Source: Bhargavaea cecembensis DSE10 (lineage in GTDB: Bacteria > Bacillota > Bacilli > Bacillales_A > Planococcaceae). From it: a stretch of 64,000 nucleotides of DNA. Made by a program: the position numbers and the translations under genes. The stretch is taken from assembly GCF_000348905.1 (NCBI RefSeq), contig NZ_AOFT01000015.1:1-64000 (forward strand), given 5' to 3'. Below the pieces are notes generated by a model. The model saw only the letters and a program-made list of their open reading frames with translations, had not been told where the DNA came from and ran no database searches. Shown piece by piece: positions 17,058-25,130 of this stretch (the first letter of the stretch is position 1; the number at the start of each line of letters is the position of its first letter).

Positions 17058-18674
17058 TTAAAGGTCAATCGTCCGGACTGCATGGATGTCTTCAATCTCA
17101 AGGAGGCGGCTGACTTCTTCAGGCTTCACTTCATTGTCGACGGTGATCATCATGATCGCGTCTCCGCCTGCAGCGGAACGGCCGACCTGCATGGTGGCGA
17201 TGTTGATGTTTTCTTCCGCAAGGAGTGTGCCGACGCGGCCGATCGCACCCGGCTGGTCCTTGTGCTTGATGAGGAGCAGGTGGCCGGCCGGGACGACGTC
17301 GACGACATAGTCATCGACCTTGACGATGCGCTCTCCAAGACCGTTCAGCAAGGTGCCGGACACGCTGTGGGTCTCATCGCCGGCCTTCACTTCTACGGTG
17401 ATCAGGTGCTGGAAGCCCTTCGACTGGGTCGTCTTGTGCTCGGAGACCCCGATGCCGATCGAATCGGCGAGGAACTTGGCATTGACGTCGTTCACATGCG
17501 TGCCGAGATTGCGCTTCAGGATCCCTTTTAGCGCATTGCGCGTGAGCGGCCGGACATCGAACTCGGCCAGGTCACCGGCATAGCGGATGTTCACCTCGGT
17601 CAGCGGCTTGTCGGCCAGATGGGAAATAAAGGCGCCGAGATCTTCGGCCAGATCGAAGAACGGCCCGATCTTGGCCAGGACTTCACGCGACACGGACGGC
17701 ATGTTGACCGGGTTGCGCACAGGATTGCCGCCGAAGAAACGTACAACATCGCGGCCGACATCGATTGCGACGCTTTCCTGCGCCTCGATCGTGCTCGCGC
17801 CGAGGTGTGGCGTGGCGATGACCTGCGGCAGGTCGAGCAGCCGGTGGCCGACGAACGGCTCGGTTTCGAAAACGTCAAGTGCGGCGCCGGCGACCTTGCC
17901 TGATTCGATCGCATCATAAAGATCGTCTTCGTTGATGATGCCGCCCCGCGCGCAGTTGATGATGCGCACGCCGTCTTTCATCTTGGCGAAACGGTCCGCA
18001 TTGATGAGATGGCGGGTTTCCTTCATGAGCGGCGTATGGACGGTGATAAAGTCGGCCGCAGCCACGACTTCATCAAGCGTGCCGACGGCAATGCCCATTT
18101 CCTTGGCGCGTTCCTCGGTCAGGAACGGGTCATAGGCGATGACCGACATGCGCTGTCCCTTGGCCCGGCGTGCGACTTCCGCGCCGATGCGGCCGAGGCC
18201 GACGATACCGAGCGTCTTTTCTTTCAGCTCGACACCGACAAACTTTTTCCGGTCCCATTTTCCTTCCTTCAGCGAGACAAAGGCCTGGGGGATGTTGCGT
18301 GCAAGGGCGGTCATCATGGCGATCGTGTGCTCTGCGGCGGAGTTGGTGTTGCCGTCCGGCGCATTCACGACGATGATGCCGCGCTCGGTCGCTGCTTCCA
18401 GGTCGATATTGTCGACACCGACACCTGCTCGCCCGATGATCTTCAGGTTGTCTGCCGCTTCGATCACTTCGCGGGTCACCTGGGTCTGGCTGCGGACTAG
18501 GAGAGCATCCGCGTCTTTCACTGCAGCAAGAAGCTCCTCGGGTGTCATGCCGGTCCGGATCTTGAGCTCGACGCCTTCCGCTTCACGGAGCGGCTGAAGC
18601 CCTTCTTCGCTGAGCGGGTCGCTGATGAGGATGACGGCGTTTTTCAATGCGGTTTTTTCGATCGTTGTATTCAT
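17058..18674 (-). CDS. serA: D-3-phosphoglycerate dehydrogenase
   Basis: 538 residues. First committed step of serine synthesis: NAD-dependent oxidation of 3-phosphoglycerate to 3-phosphohydroxypyruvate. The Rossmann nucleotide site is GIVGLGRIGAEVARRAKG (about 153-170), the catalytic region includes NCARGGIINEDDL and the ATPHLGAST segment with the active His. An intervening ASB domain and a C-terminal ACT domain (LLIKHKDQPGAIGRVGTLLAEENINIATM) give the long SerA form. The ATG overlaps the stop of the upstream aminotransferase (TAATG), so the two are coupled and share the T-box. Confidence 0.96.
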   Translation of the reverse strand: MNTTIEKTALKNAVILISDPLSEEGLQPLREAEGVELKIRTGMTPEELLAAVKDADALLVRSQTQVTREVIEAADNLKIIGRAGVGVDNIDLEAATERGIIVVNAPDGNTNSAAEHTIAMMTALARNIPQAFVSLKEGKWDRKKFVGVELKEKTLGIVGLGRIGAEVARRAKGQRMSVIAYDPFLTEERAKEMGIAVGTLDEVVAAADFITVHTPLMKETRHLINADRFAKMKDGVRIINCARGGIINEDDLYDAIESGKVAGAALDVFETEPFVGHRLLDLPQVIATPHLGASTIEAQESVAIDVGRDVVRFFGGNPVRNPVNMPSVSREVLAKIGPFFDLAEDLGAFISHLADKPLTEVNIRYAGDLAEFDVRPLTRNALKGILKRNLGTHVNDVNAKFLADSIGIGVSEHKTTQSKGFQHLITVEVKAGDETHSVSGTLLNGLGERIVKVDDYVVDVVPAGHLLLIKHKDQPGAIGRVGTLLAEENINIATMQVGRSAAGGDAIMMITVDNEVKPEEVSRLLEIEDIHAVRTIDL

Positions 18675-19834
18675 TATTGAGGATCCCCTTTCCCTAGGTA
18701 AATCTGCTGAGCGGCGGCAACGCCTTTGCCGAGTTCAATCTCCTGGCCGGCCTTACGGATGCCGATTTCAATCATTGCGAGCGTCTGGAGCACATCACCG
18801 GGAGAGGCGTAGCCCATATGGCCGATCCGGAAGATGGCGTCTTTCAGGTGTTCCTGGCCGCCGGCGACAATCAGGTTAAACTCTTCCTTGAGCACTTTGC
18901 GCAGCTTGGCGGCATCGAAGCCATCCGGCCGGACCGCCGTGACGGTCGGGGAGGCGTCTTCGTCATTGGCAAGAAGCGGGATGCCGAGTGCCTTGAACGC
19001 GGCGCGGGTCATGTCTTTCATCAGTTCGTGCCGGGAAATGACTTCCCCGAATCCTTCTTCCTCGATCAGCCGGATCGCCTGCTCGAGGCCATAGAGGAGG
19101 GAAGTGGCGGGCGTGAACGGCGTCGAGTCCTTTTTCAGGTTGTCGCGGTACTTCGTGAAGTCGAGGTAAAATCCGCGGCGCGTGTTTTCCTCGATCACCT
19201 TCCATGCGCGGTCGCTGCAGGCGGCGAACATGAGGCCGCCGGGGAGCATCATCGCTTTCTGGGAGCCGGTGACGAGAATGTCGATGCCCCATTCATCCAT
19301 TTTCGATTCGACGCCACCGATGCAGGAGACACCGTCGACGATAAACAATGCATCCGACTCATCGCGGACCGCCTGTGCCAGTTCGGCGACCGGGTTCAGG
19401 ACGCCGGTCGATGTCTCGCAGAATGTGGCGAAGACCGCTTTGGTTTCCGGGTTCTTCCTGAGGGCTCCACGGATCTCTTCCGGCGAGACCGATTGTCCCC
19501 ATTCCGTTTCAATCTCATGGACGGTCACCCCGTAAGCATCGAGGATCTTGACGAACCGCCTTCCGAACGCCCCGGTAACGGCAACGATGACTTCATCGCC
19601 TTCGCCGACCGTATTGACAACTGCGGCTTCAAGGCCGGATGTTCCGCTCCCCGCAAAAATCATGACGTCCTGTTCAGTTCCGAATACCTTTTTGAGTCCC
19701 GGGCGGATGCGCCGGATCAGTTCGGCGGTTTCGCTTGCGCGGTGGCCGACCATCGGCTGCGCCATGGCGCGCTGTACGCTCGGCGGTACCGGTGTCGGTC
19801 CTGGAATACGTAGATACTGTTGGTCTTTCAGCAT
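18674..19834 (-). CDS. Class V PLP aminotransferase, probable phosphoserine/serine transaminase
   Basis: 386 residues from the ATG at 19834 (GAGGAGGAAA 5 bp before). It belongs to the alanine-glyoxylate / serine-pyruvate / PucG-like group of class V: RIPGPTPVPPSVQRAM at the N-terminus, FAGSGTSGLEAAVVN for phosphate binding, DGVSCIGG for the PLP-ring Asp, and the Schiff-base Lys in VTGSQKAMMLPGG. It is not classical SerC. Its position first in a T-box-controlled operon with serA suggests that it transaminates 3-phosphohydroxypyruvate in serine synthesis, as such enzymes do in some lineages (inference). Confidence 0.9.
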   Translation of the reverse strand: MLKDQQYLRIPGPTPVPPSVQRAMAQPMVGHRASETAELIRRIRPGLKKVFGTEQDVMIFAGSGTSGLEAAVVNTVGEGDEVIVAVTGAFGRRFVKILDAYGVTVHEIETEWGQSVSPEEIRGALRKNPETKAVFATFCETSTGVLNPVAELAQAVRDESDALFIVDGVSCIGGVESKMDEWGIDILVTGSQKAMMLPGGLMFAACSDRAWKVIEENTRRGFYLDFTKYRDNLKKDSTPFTPATSLLYGLEQAIRLIEEEGFGEVISRHELMKDMTRAAFKALGIPLLANDEDASPTVTAVRPDGFDAAKLRKVLKEEFNLIVAGGQEHLKDAIFRIGHMGYASPGDVLQTLAMIEIGIRKAGQEIELGKGVAAAQQIYLGKGDPQ

Positions 19835-19869
19835 GTCTGTTTCCTCCTCGTCCAGATCAAAATGAAATG

Positions 19870-20136
19870 AAAAAAGCCATTCGTCCCCTGCAGTTTCTGC
19901 AAGGGGCGAACGGCTTTTAGCCACGCGGTGCCACCCTTTTTCGCCGCCGGGATCCGGCAGCCTTCATTGACATGGATAACGGCCACGGCCGGACGGGCAT
20001 ACTCGGTTCAGCCCGCCAACATCAGGAGCGGAACGCCCGGGGGGGATTGCCGGTTTGCACCAACCACCGGCTCTCTGGGAATCCCTATATCCCTGACGCA
20101 TGTCTCCCTCGAAATTGTTAGACGATTTCTTAAGTT
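19870..20136 (-). ncRNA. T-box riboswitch, tRNA-Ser type, of the serine operon
   Basis: Reading the minus strand: the base of stem I pairs CGTCAGG with CCTGATG, an apical CCGGTGGTTGGTGCAAACCGG-like hairpin follows, a candidate UCC (Ser) specifier lies in GTTCCGCT, and the canonical T-box AGGGTGGCACCGCG is at 19924-19937. The variable base in TGGC is C, which pairs with discriminator G, as in tRNA-Ser. A strong terminator (AAAAGCCATTCGTCC with its complement, 19871-19918) ends the leader 36 bp before the aminotransferase start. Uncharged tRNA-Ser would stabilise the antiterminator and switch the operon on. Confidence 0.93.
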
Positions 20137-20142
20137 GTGACT

Positions 20143-20170
20143 ATCATAACACGCTAAAAATGGATGTCAA
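20143..20170 (-). promoter_or_regulatory. Sigma-A promoter of the T-box/serine operon
   Basis: On the minus strand, TTGACA, 16-bp spacer, TATGAT. The expected start of transcription, about 20136, is just before stem I of the T-box. Confidence 0.8.
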
Positions 20171-20423
20171 CCCATCATTCGTGTTTTGTATGTTTATTAA
20201 TCAATCGCTTAAAGTTCTGAAAGGGTTTTCAACATGAAAAGCATGAAATTAAGTATTTCTGCAGTCTAATGTTCGTGTTTTTGTTCATTTTTGAACAGGT
20301 TTATCCGGCTGGCCCGGATTAAACGGCTTTGCTCCGAAGGTCAAAACTGTTGGCTTGAATCCGCGCGAAGCGGGAATACCAAGAAAGATAAGAGGATTTT
20401 ACAGGCGAAAGGAGTTCATCACG

Positions 20424-21041
20424 TTGGAAAATGTCATTGTGGGTTATTTCAGTGAGGAACAGGCCGCGCTTGACGCGCTGGCAAAGCTGGAAAACATGCA
20501 GAAAGCAGATGGGGAGACGCAGATTGCGCAAGTCGGCATCTTCAAGAAAGACCAGGGGATGATCAGTCTGCGCCGCTCCTTTAATACGGGAGCTGAAGCG
20601 GATGAGTCGATCATCGGCGGCATCATCGGAGGAGTTACAGGGGTCATCGCAGGACCGGTCGGGACACTGCTCAGTGTAGGGGTCGGCGGTTCGGTCGGCA
20701 CGGAAGAGAATGCGCCTCATATGATGCCCGATGCCAATCTCTTCTGGTCGATGACGCTTCGCATGAAGGACGAGCATATTGCCATCGTCGCGGTGGTTCA
20801 GGAATTGGACCAGACGCCGCTGGACCGGCTGTTTGGAGGGTACGAAGCCGTCACCGAACGCTTCGGGGCTGCTGAAGTCCAGGAAGAGATCGAACATGCC
20901 CGAAATGTCCAGGACCGGCTGGAAAAGCTTGTCCGCGATGAGCTGTCGGCGGAACCTACCGCCCAGCGGGGCAAGAGGGTGCAGGATCTGAAAGTCACCG
21001 TAAAATCCGATTTTGCCAACCTGATGGCCGGACGGCAATAA
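20424..21041 (+). CDS. Glycine-zipper protein of unknown function (DUF1269-like)
   Basis: 205 residues; TTG start 9 bp after AAAGGAG. The N-terminal half (IVGYFSEEQAALDAL, KKDQGMISLRR) resembles general-stress proteins of the DUF1269 type. A central glycine zipper (GGIIGGVTGVIAGPVGTLL, about 72-90) could insert in the membrane or pack helices. The charged C-terminal part is predicted helical (QEEIEHARNVQDRLEKLV). The function is unknown; homologues are often stress-induced. Confidence 0.7.
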   Translation: MENVIVGYFSEEQAALDALAKLENMQKADGETQIAQVGIFKKDQGMISLRRSFNTGAEADESIIGGIIGGVTGVIAGPVGTLLSVGVGGSVGTEENAPHMMPDANLFWSMTLRMKDEHIAIVAVVQELDQTPLDRLFGGYEAVTERFGAAEVQEEIEHARNVQDRLEKLVRDELSAEPTAQRGKRVQDLKVTVKSDFANLMAGRQ

Positions 21042-21079
21042 TCACACGGTCCGTATATCCAGAAAATCAGGCTGATATC

Positions 21080-21118
21080 ATCCGGTACGCTTCAATGCAG
21101 GGAGCATACCGGATTTTT
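21080..21118 (+). terminator. Intrinsic terminator after the glycine-zipper gene
   Basis: ATCCGGTA pairs with TACCGGAT, with a further GCTTC/GGAGC-type extension in the loop, followed by TTTTTG. Confidence 0.8.
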
Positions 21119-21232
21119 GTCTTCTCGGTACCGCAGATGGACCGACCCTTATTCTCTGAAATATCAGCAAATAATGGTAAACTGGTGGAATAGGTACATA
21201 AGACGTATAGCGGAGAAGGGGGAAGTGTTCTG

Positions 21233-22081
21233 ATGAAGACAGTGAATGAGAAGCTGTATGACTATCTGCTGGTAAACGCGGAAAAGATGACGGATGAATG
21301 GCTGTCAAAACGGGATTTAAAAATCGGTTCGGTCTACTCATCCGCAGCCGATGATCAGGCGGTCGGAATGCTCCGCAAACAGAATCGGCTGACGATCCGT
21401 TCCATCGCAACGCGTCTGTCCGGGCAGTCAGGCCATTTTGAGGCATTGAAAAAGAAATGGGCCGAGTTGGTGGCGGAAAGCCGGATCCGGAGCAATACGC
21501 CCATCCATGAAGTGTTCGATGCGGTCATGAGGTTCCGGACCATCTACTGGTCATTTATCGAACGTTTTATCCGCGCGAATAATGATGAGGTTCTGCGCGC
21601 GGATGTCTTGCGCTGGGGAAGCGAAATGAATGAGGCGTTTGATGAGTTATTCCATGAGTTCTCAGTGACCTACCATGAAATAACAGAAGAACGGCTGATT
21701 GCACAGCAGTCGCTGATTCAGGAGCTGGGTACGCCTGTGATCAAAATCGACGGGGAGAGGGGCATCCTTCCGCTGATCGGCGATATCGACACCGACCGGG
21801 CGCGGATCCTGAAAACCGTCGTGCCGGAGCGGTGTTCGGAGCTGGATATCACTCACCTGTTCATCGACCTGTCCGGTGTCACGATCATCGACACGATGGT
21901 TGCCCAGCAGATGTATGAGCTAACCCAAATCCTCGGACTGCTCGGCATCCGTTCCACCGTGACCGGTATCCGGCCGGAGATCGCGCAGACTTCCATCCAT
22001 CTCGGACTCGACTTCGGCATGATCTCTACCTATGGTTCGCTCAGGCAGGCGCTGGAGGAAACAAGGGGACAGGGAAGGTAA
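21233..22081 (+). CDS. RsbR-type stressosome co-antagonist (STAS domain)
   Basis: 282 residues; ATG after GAGAAGGGGGA. The N-terminal region (1-155) is the helical, non-haem globin-like sensor of RsbR paralogues. The C-terminal STAS domain keeps both phosphorylatable threonines of RsbRA: T221 in IIDTMVAQ and T253 in PEIAQTSI. Such proteins build the stressosome with RsbS and release RsbT to activate sigma-B. No rsbS, rsbT or sigB gene lies in the window. Monocistronic. With the LOV-STAS protein this gives two stressosome inputs here. Confidence 0.9.
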   Translation: MKTVNEKLYDYLLVNAEKMTDEWLSKRDLKIGSVYSSAADDQAVGMLRKQNRLTIRSIATRLSGQSGHFEALKKKWAELVAESRIRSNTPIHEVFDAVMRFRTIYWSFIERFIRANNDEVLRADVLRWGSEMNEAFDELFHEFSVTYHEITEERLIAQQSLIQELGTPVIKIDGERGILPLIGDIDTDRARILKTVVPERCSELDITHLFIDLSGVTIIDTMVAQQMYELTQILGLLGIRSTVTGIRPEIAQTSIHLGLDFGMISTYGSLRQALEETRGQGR

Positions 22082-22097
22082 CACGATTACATAACAG

Positions 22098-22118
22098 GCC
22101 GCCGGCGTGCGGCCTTTT
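22098..22118 (+). terminator. Intrinsic terminator after the rsbR paralogue
   Basis: GGCCGC pairs with GCGGCC around a short loop, then TTTTC. Confidence 0.75.
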
Positions 22119-22153
22119 CTCATTGGCGCCAATGCCCAGAAACTCCTCCCTGC

Positions 22154-22179
22154 GTCTGAAACGTAATGTTTTTGGGTAA
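22154..22179 (+). promoter_or_regulatory. Candidate sigma-B promoter of the ypfJ-like gene
   Basis: GTCTGA (22154-22159), 14-bp spacer, GGGTAA (22174-22179). The -10 matches the sigma-B consensus well, the -35 in four of six positions. Confidence 0.35.
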
Positions 22180-22227
22180 AGGACAAACAATACAGGTTGC
22201 ATCACGATCGTGTGGGGAGGAAACAGC

Positions 22228-23103
22228 ATGAAGACTAGAGGCAGGAGACAAAGTTCAAATATCGAGGACCGCCGCGGACGGGGCGGAGCGGGCGGTTTCG
22301 GTGGCCCGATCGCAATCGGCGGAGGTGGGCTCGGAATTGTCGGGATCATCCTGTTCCTGCTGTTTGGCGGCGGCCTCGACGGGCTATTCGGCGTAGGCGG
22401 CTCCGATCAGGCCGGTTCGGGAGGGCAGCAAGGCGGCACCGGCTATGTGGAGACGGCAGAGGAAGAGGAACTGGCGGATTTCGTCGGAGTCGTTCTTGCT
22501 GATACAGAAGAGATCTGGGGCGAGATATTCGAGGAGAATGGCATGGTCTATCAGGAGCCGACACTCGTCCTTTATACGGGAAGCGTCCAGTCAGCATGCG
22601 GCTTCAACAGTGCTGCAGTCGGACCGTTTTATTGTCCGGGCGACCACAAGCTCTATATCGACCTGAGCTTTTACAATGAACTGAAAAACCAGTTTAATGC
22701 GCCGGGGGATTTTGCCATGGCCTATGTTGTCGCACATGAAGTCGGGCACCATGTCCAGACGCTTCTCGGCGTAAACGAAGAAGTGAACCGGATCCGCCGG
22801 CAGGTGAGTGAGGAAGAGTACAACCGCTATTCGGTCGCCATGGAGCTTCAGGCCGACTACCTGTCAGGTGTCTGGGCAAAGCATGCCCAGGAAAGAGGGT
22901 ATCTTGAGGAAGGCGACTTCGAGGAAGCGATGAATGCGGCCAGCGCCATCGGGGATGATACGATCCAGCGACGGTCCCGCGGATATGTCGTTCCGGAAAG
23001 CTTTACCCACGGAACGTCCGAGCAGCGGATGGAATGGTTTAACCGGGGATTTGAATACGGTGACCTCGAGCACGGCGATACGTTCTCCGCACTTCTGAAA
23101 TAA
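22228..23103 (+). CDS. ypfJ: YpfJ-like neutral zinc metallopeptidase, membrane-anchored
   Basis: 291 residues; the ATG at 22228 follows GGGGAGGAAA. The N-terminus is basic and Gly-rich, then one transmembrane segment (LGIVGIILFLLFGGGL, about 33-48) and a low-complexity Gly/Ser linker. The extracytoplasmic domain has the zinc motif HEVGHH (after VAYVVA-like residues) with a third-ligand candidate in ELQADYLSGVWA, and NSAAVGPFYCPGDHKLYID typical of the YpfJ (zinc_metallopeptidase) family. Substrate unknown. It is preceded by a sigma-B-like box and followed by its own terminator. Confidence 0.88.
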   Translation: MKTRGRRQSSNIEDRRGRGGAGGFGGPIAIGGGGLGIVGIILFLLFGGGLDGLFGVGGSDQAGSGGQQGGTGYVETAEEEELADFVGVVLADTEEIWGEIFEENGMVYQEPTLVLYTGSVQSACGFNSAAVGPFYCPGDHKLYIDLSFYNELKNQFNAPGDFAMAYVVAHEVGHHVQTLLGVNEEVNRIRRQVSEEEYNRYSVAMELQADYLSGVWAKHAQERGYLEEGDFEEAMNAASAIGDDTIQRRSRGYVVPESFTHGTSEQRMEWFNRGFEYGDLEHGDTFSALLK

Positions 23104-23105
23104 CA

Positions 23106-23143
23106 GCAAAAGACGCCCGGCCATGATGGCGGGCGTCTTTTGC
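23106..23143 (+). terminator. Intrinsic terminator after the ypfJ-like gene
   Basis: GCAAAAGACGCCCG pairs with CGGGCGTCTTTTGC; it is strong in both directions. Confidence 0.85.
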
Positions 23144-23152
23144 GTGTTGCTT

Positions 23153-23352
23153 AGGAAATTATAAAACGTCACTTTGTGGATACTGCTATTCACATAGCGT
23201 CCGCGGCCAGCTCCAGCGCCCAGCAACTAGCAAACTTCACCCTTCTCCACTGCGATCAGTCAACATCGGCTCGTTCCTCGCCGTGTTTCCTTTATCTCAT
23301 TGCGAAGGGCTCCAGTTTGTACGTTGCTGAACGGGCGCCTGCGCTTTTGTTC
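23153..23352. repeat. 200-bp intergenic repeat, copy 1
   Basis: Core 23207-23351 runs from CCAGCTCCAGCGCCCAGCAAC through a TTCACCCTTCTCCACTGCGA block to GTTGCTGAACGGGCGCCTGCGCTTTTG. A close copy lies at 50930-51116. The ends are complementary (GCGCCCAGCAAC against GTTGCTGAACGGGCGC). It abuts the stop codon of the minus-strand POT gene. From memory, elements with CTCCAGCGCC...GGGCGCTTGCGCTTTT ends recur in many Bacillaceae and Planococcaceae genomes. Confidence 0.85.
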
Positions 23353-24837
23353 TTATTCTTTGATGAACTTGACGATCTTCGGTGCCGCGAGGAAAAGGAT
23401 GATCCCGAGGACAATCGACAGTCCTCCGATGGTCCCGAAGTACAGGTTTTCGGTTTCCGGCGTGTTGAGCTTGACGATCTGTGCGTTGATCGCCTGTGCC
23501 GCCGCGTTCGACAGGAACCAGAGGCTCATTGTCTGAGCGGAGAATGCCGCAGGCGCGAGGCGCGTAGTGGCCGCGAGTCCGACAGGCGACAGGCAGAGCT
23601 CACCGAGGACAACGAGGAAGTAGCTCAGGACAAGCCACATCGGGTTGACCAGCGCGCCTTCTCCGCTGAGCATGCCCGGAAGCAGGATGACGAGAAACGA
23701 CAGGCCCGCAAACAGAAGACCGAACGAGAACTTCCGCGGAATCGACGGGTTCCGGTCTCCGAGACGTGTCCACATCCAGGCGAACAACGGCGCAAGGACG
23801 ATGATGAACAGCGGGTTCAGCGACTGGAACCAGGCAGGCGAAATTTCAAATCCGAACGCGTTCAGGTCGGTCCGCTTGTCCGCGTATCGGGCAAGGATCG
23901 TGGAGCCTTGTTCGGCGATCGCCCAGAACATGACCGATGCGATGAACAGCGGGATATAGGCAATCAGACGTGACTGCTCCGTTGGCGTGGTTTTCGGGCT
24001 GCGGTACATGACGATGAAATAAACGGTCGGAATCAGGATCCCGAGTACACCGACAAGCGCGATGACGCCTTCGATTGTGACCCAGCCCCGCGGAATCATT
24101 ACGGCCAGGACCGCTGCGATGGCAACCAGGCCGATGACCGTATATTTCGTCCAGTTTTTCTTTTCCTGGGGTGACAGCGGATTTGGAACCTGTGTGCCGG
24201 CAAGGCCCAGGTTCTTTTTCTTGGTGATGACGAACGTGACAAGACCGATGAACATCCCGACAGCAGCGGCAGCGAAACCAAGATGGAAGCTCGTTTTCAT
24301 GAGTTCACCGACGATCAGCGGTGCAATGAAACCGCCGAGGTTGATTCCCATGTAGAAGATGGAGAACCCGGCATCCAGACGGTGGTCATCTTTAGGATAA
24401 ATCTCTCCCACTGCGCTCGATACGTTCGGCTTAAGCAGTCCCGTACCGATGACGATCAGCACCATCGAGACGAAGAACAGGGCGACACTGCCCGGAATGG
24501 CCAGGGCGATATGGCCGAACATGATGAGGATCCCGCCGTAGAAGACGGCTTTCGATGTGCCGAAGACCCGGTCGGCAAGCCAGCCGCCGATGATCCCGGA
24601 CATATAGACGAGCGAGCCGTAGATCGACATGATCGAAAGGGCGAGCGGTTCGCTCATGCCAAGGCCGCCCTCCGACACTTCGTAGTACATATAGAAGACA
24701 AGGATGGCCCGCATCCCATAGTAAGAAAAGCGTTCCCAAAATTCCGTGAAGAACAGAGTGAACAGCCCTTTCGGGTGGCCGAAGAACCCTTTTTGAGGGA
24801 CACTCTCGACTATTTCACGGTGCGATAGACGCGACAT
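23353..24837 (-). CDS. dtpT: POT/PTR family proton-coupled di/tripeptide symporter
   Basis: 494 residues and about 14 helices. The start follows AAGGAGGTAG. The family signature is FTEFWERFSYYGMRAILV (TM1, with the ExxERFxYY proton-coupling motif, about 30-47) and a second PTR2 motif in FSIFYMGINLGGFIAPLIVGE. It imports di- and tripeptides with protons. It has its own sigma-A promoter; its 3' end touches the 200-bp repeat, so any terminator lies inside that element. Confidence 0.93.
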   Translation of the reverse strand: MSRLSHREIVESVPQKGFFGHPKGLFTLFFTEFWERFSYYGMRAILVFYMYYEVSEGGLGMSEPLALSIMSIYGSLVYMSGIIGGWLADRVFGTSKAVFYGGILIMFGHIALAIPGSVALFFVSMVLIVIGTGLLKPNVSSAVGEIYPKDDHRLDAGFSIFYMGINLGGFIAPLIVGELMKTSFHLGFAAAAVGMFIGLVTFVITKKKNLGLAGTQVPNPLSPQEKKNWTKYTVIGLVAIAAVLAVMIPRGWVTIEGVIALVGVLGILIPTVYFIVMYRSPKTTPTEQSRLIAYIPLFIASVMFWAIAEQGSTILARYADKRTDLNAFGFEISPAWFQSLNPLFIIVLAPLFAWMWTRLGDRNPSIPRKFSFGLLFAGLSFLVILLPGMLSGEGALVNPMWLVLSYFLVVLGELCLSPVGLAATTRLAPAAFSAQTMSLWFLSNAAAQAINAQIVKLNTPETENLYFGTIGGLSIVLGIILFLAAPKIVKFIKE

Positions 24838-24869
24838 ATTGTGCTACCTCCTTAATTGTAGACCATATT

Positions 24870-24898
24870 ATACTACTCCCGGCATTTTCAATTGTCAA
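24870..24898 (-). promoter_or_regulatory. Sigma-A promoter of the POT symporter gene
   Basis: On the minus strand, TTGACA, 17-bp spacer, TAGTAT (running on into TATAAT). The AT-rich stretch from here to 25080 shows an imperfect palindrome (AGAGAAATTCAT / AATTCATTCTCT, about 24967-24995) and no gene. Confidence 0.65.
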
Positions 24899-25080
24899 AA
24901 ATAATTTATTCCAGTTATTAATCAAGAATAGAAGGGTTATTCAGAATACGATAGTTATACTGAAATAGAGAAATTCATGGACGAATTCATTCTCTTAACA
25001 ATTAATAGTGATCATGTTTTCTATTCTTACCTGCCTCTTTCTGCTGTTTTCGAACCCAGGTGATGGCAAAGGGATATAAA

Positions 25081-25119
25081 ACACCCCGGTTGCACGCACT
25101 TGGCGTGATTCCGGGGTGT
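25081..25119 (-). terminator. Hairpin after the M48-ankyrin gene
   Basis: ACACCCCGG pairs with CCGGGGTGT; on the minus strand it is followed by TTTATATCCC, a modest T-run. Confidence 0.6.
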
Positions 25120-25130
25120 GACTGTCCTGT

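Noticed and set aside
16811-17531. Plus-strand frame of about 238 codons across the repeat region and the end of serA
   Set aside because: It starts in non-coding repeat sequence, runs antisense to serA, and has no RBS or conserved content.
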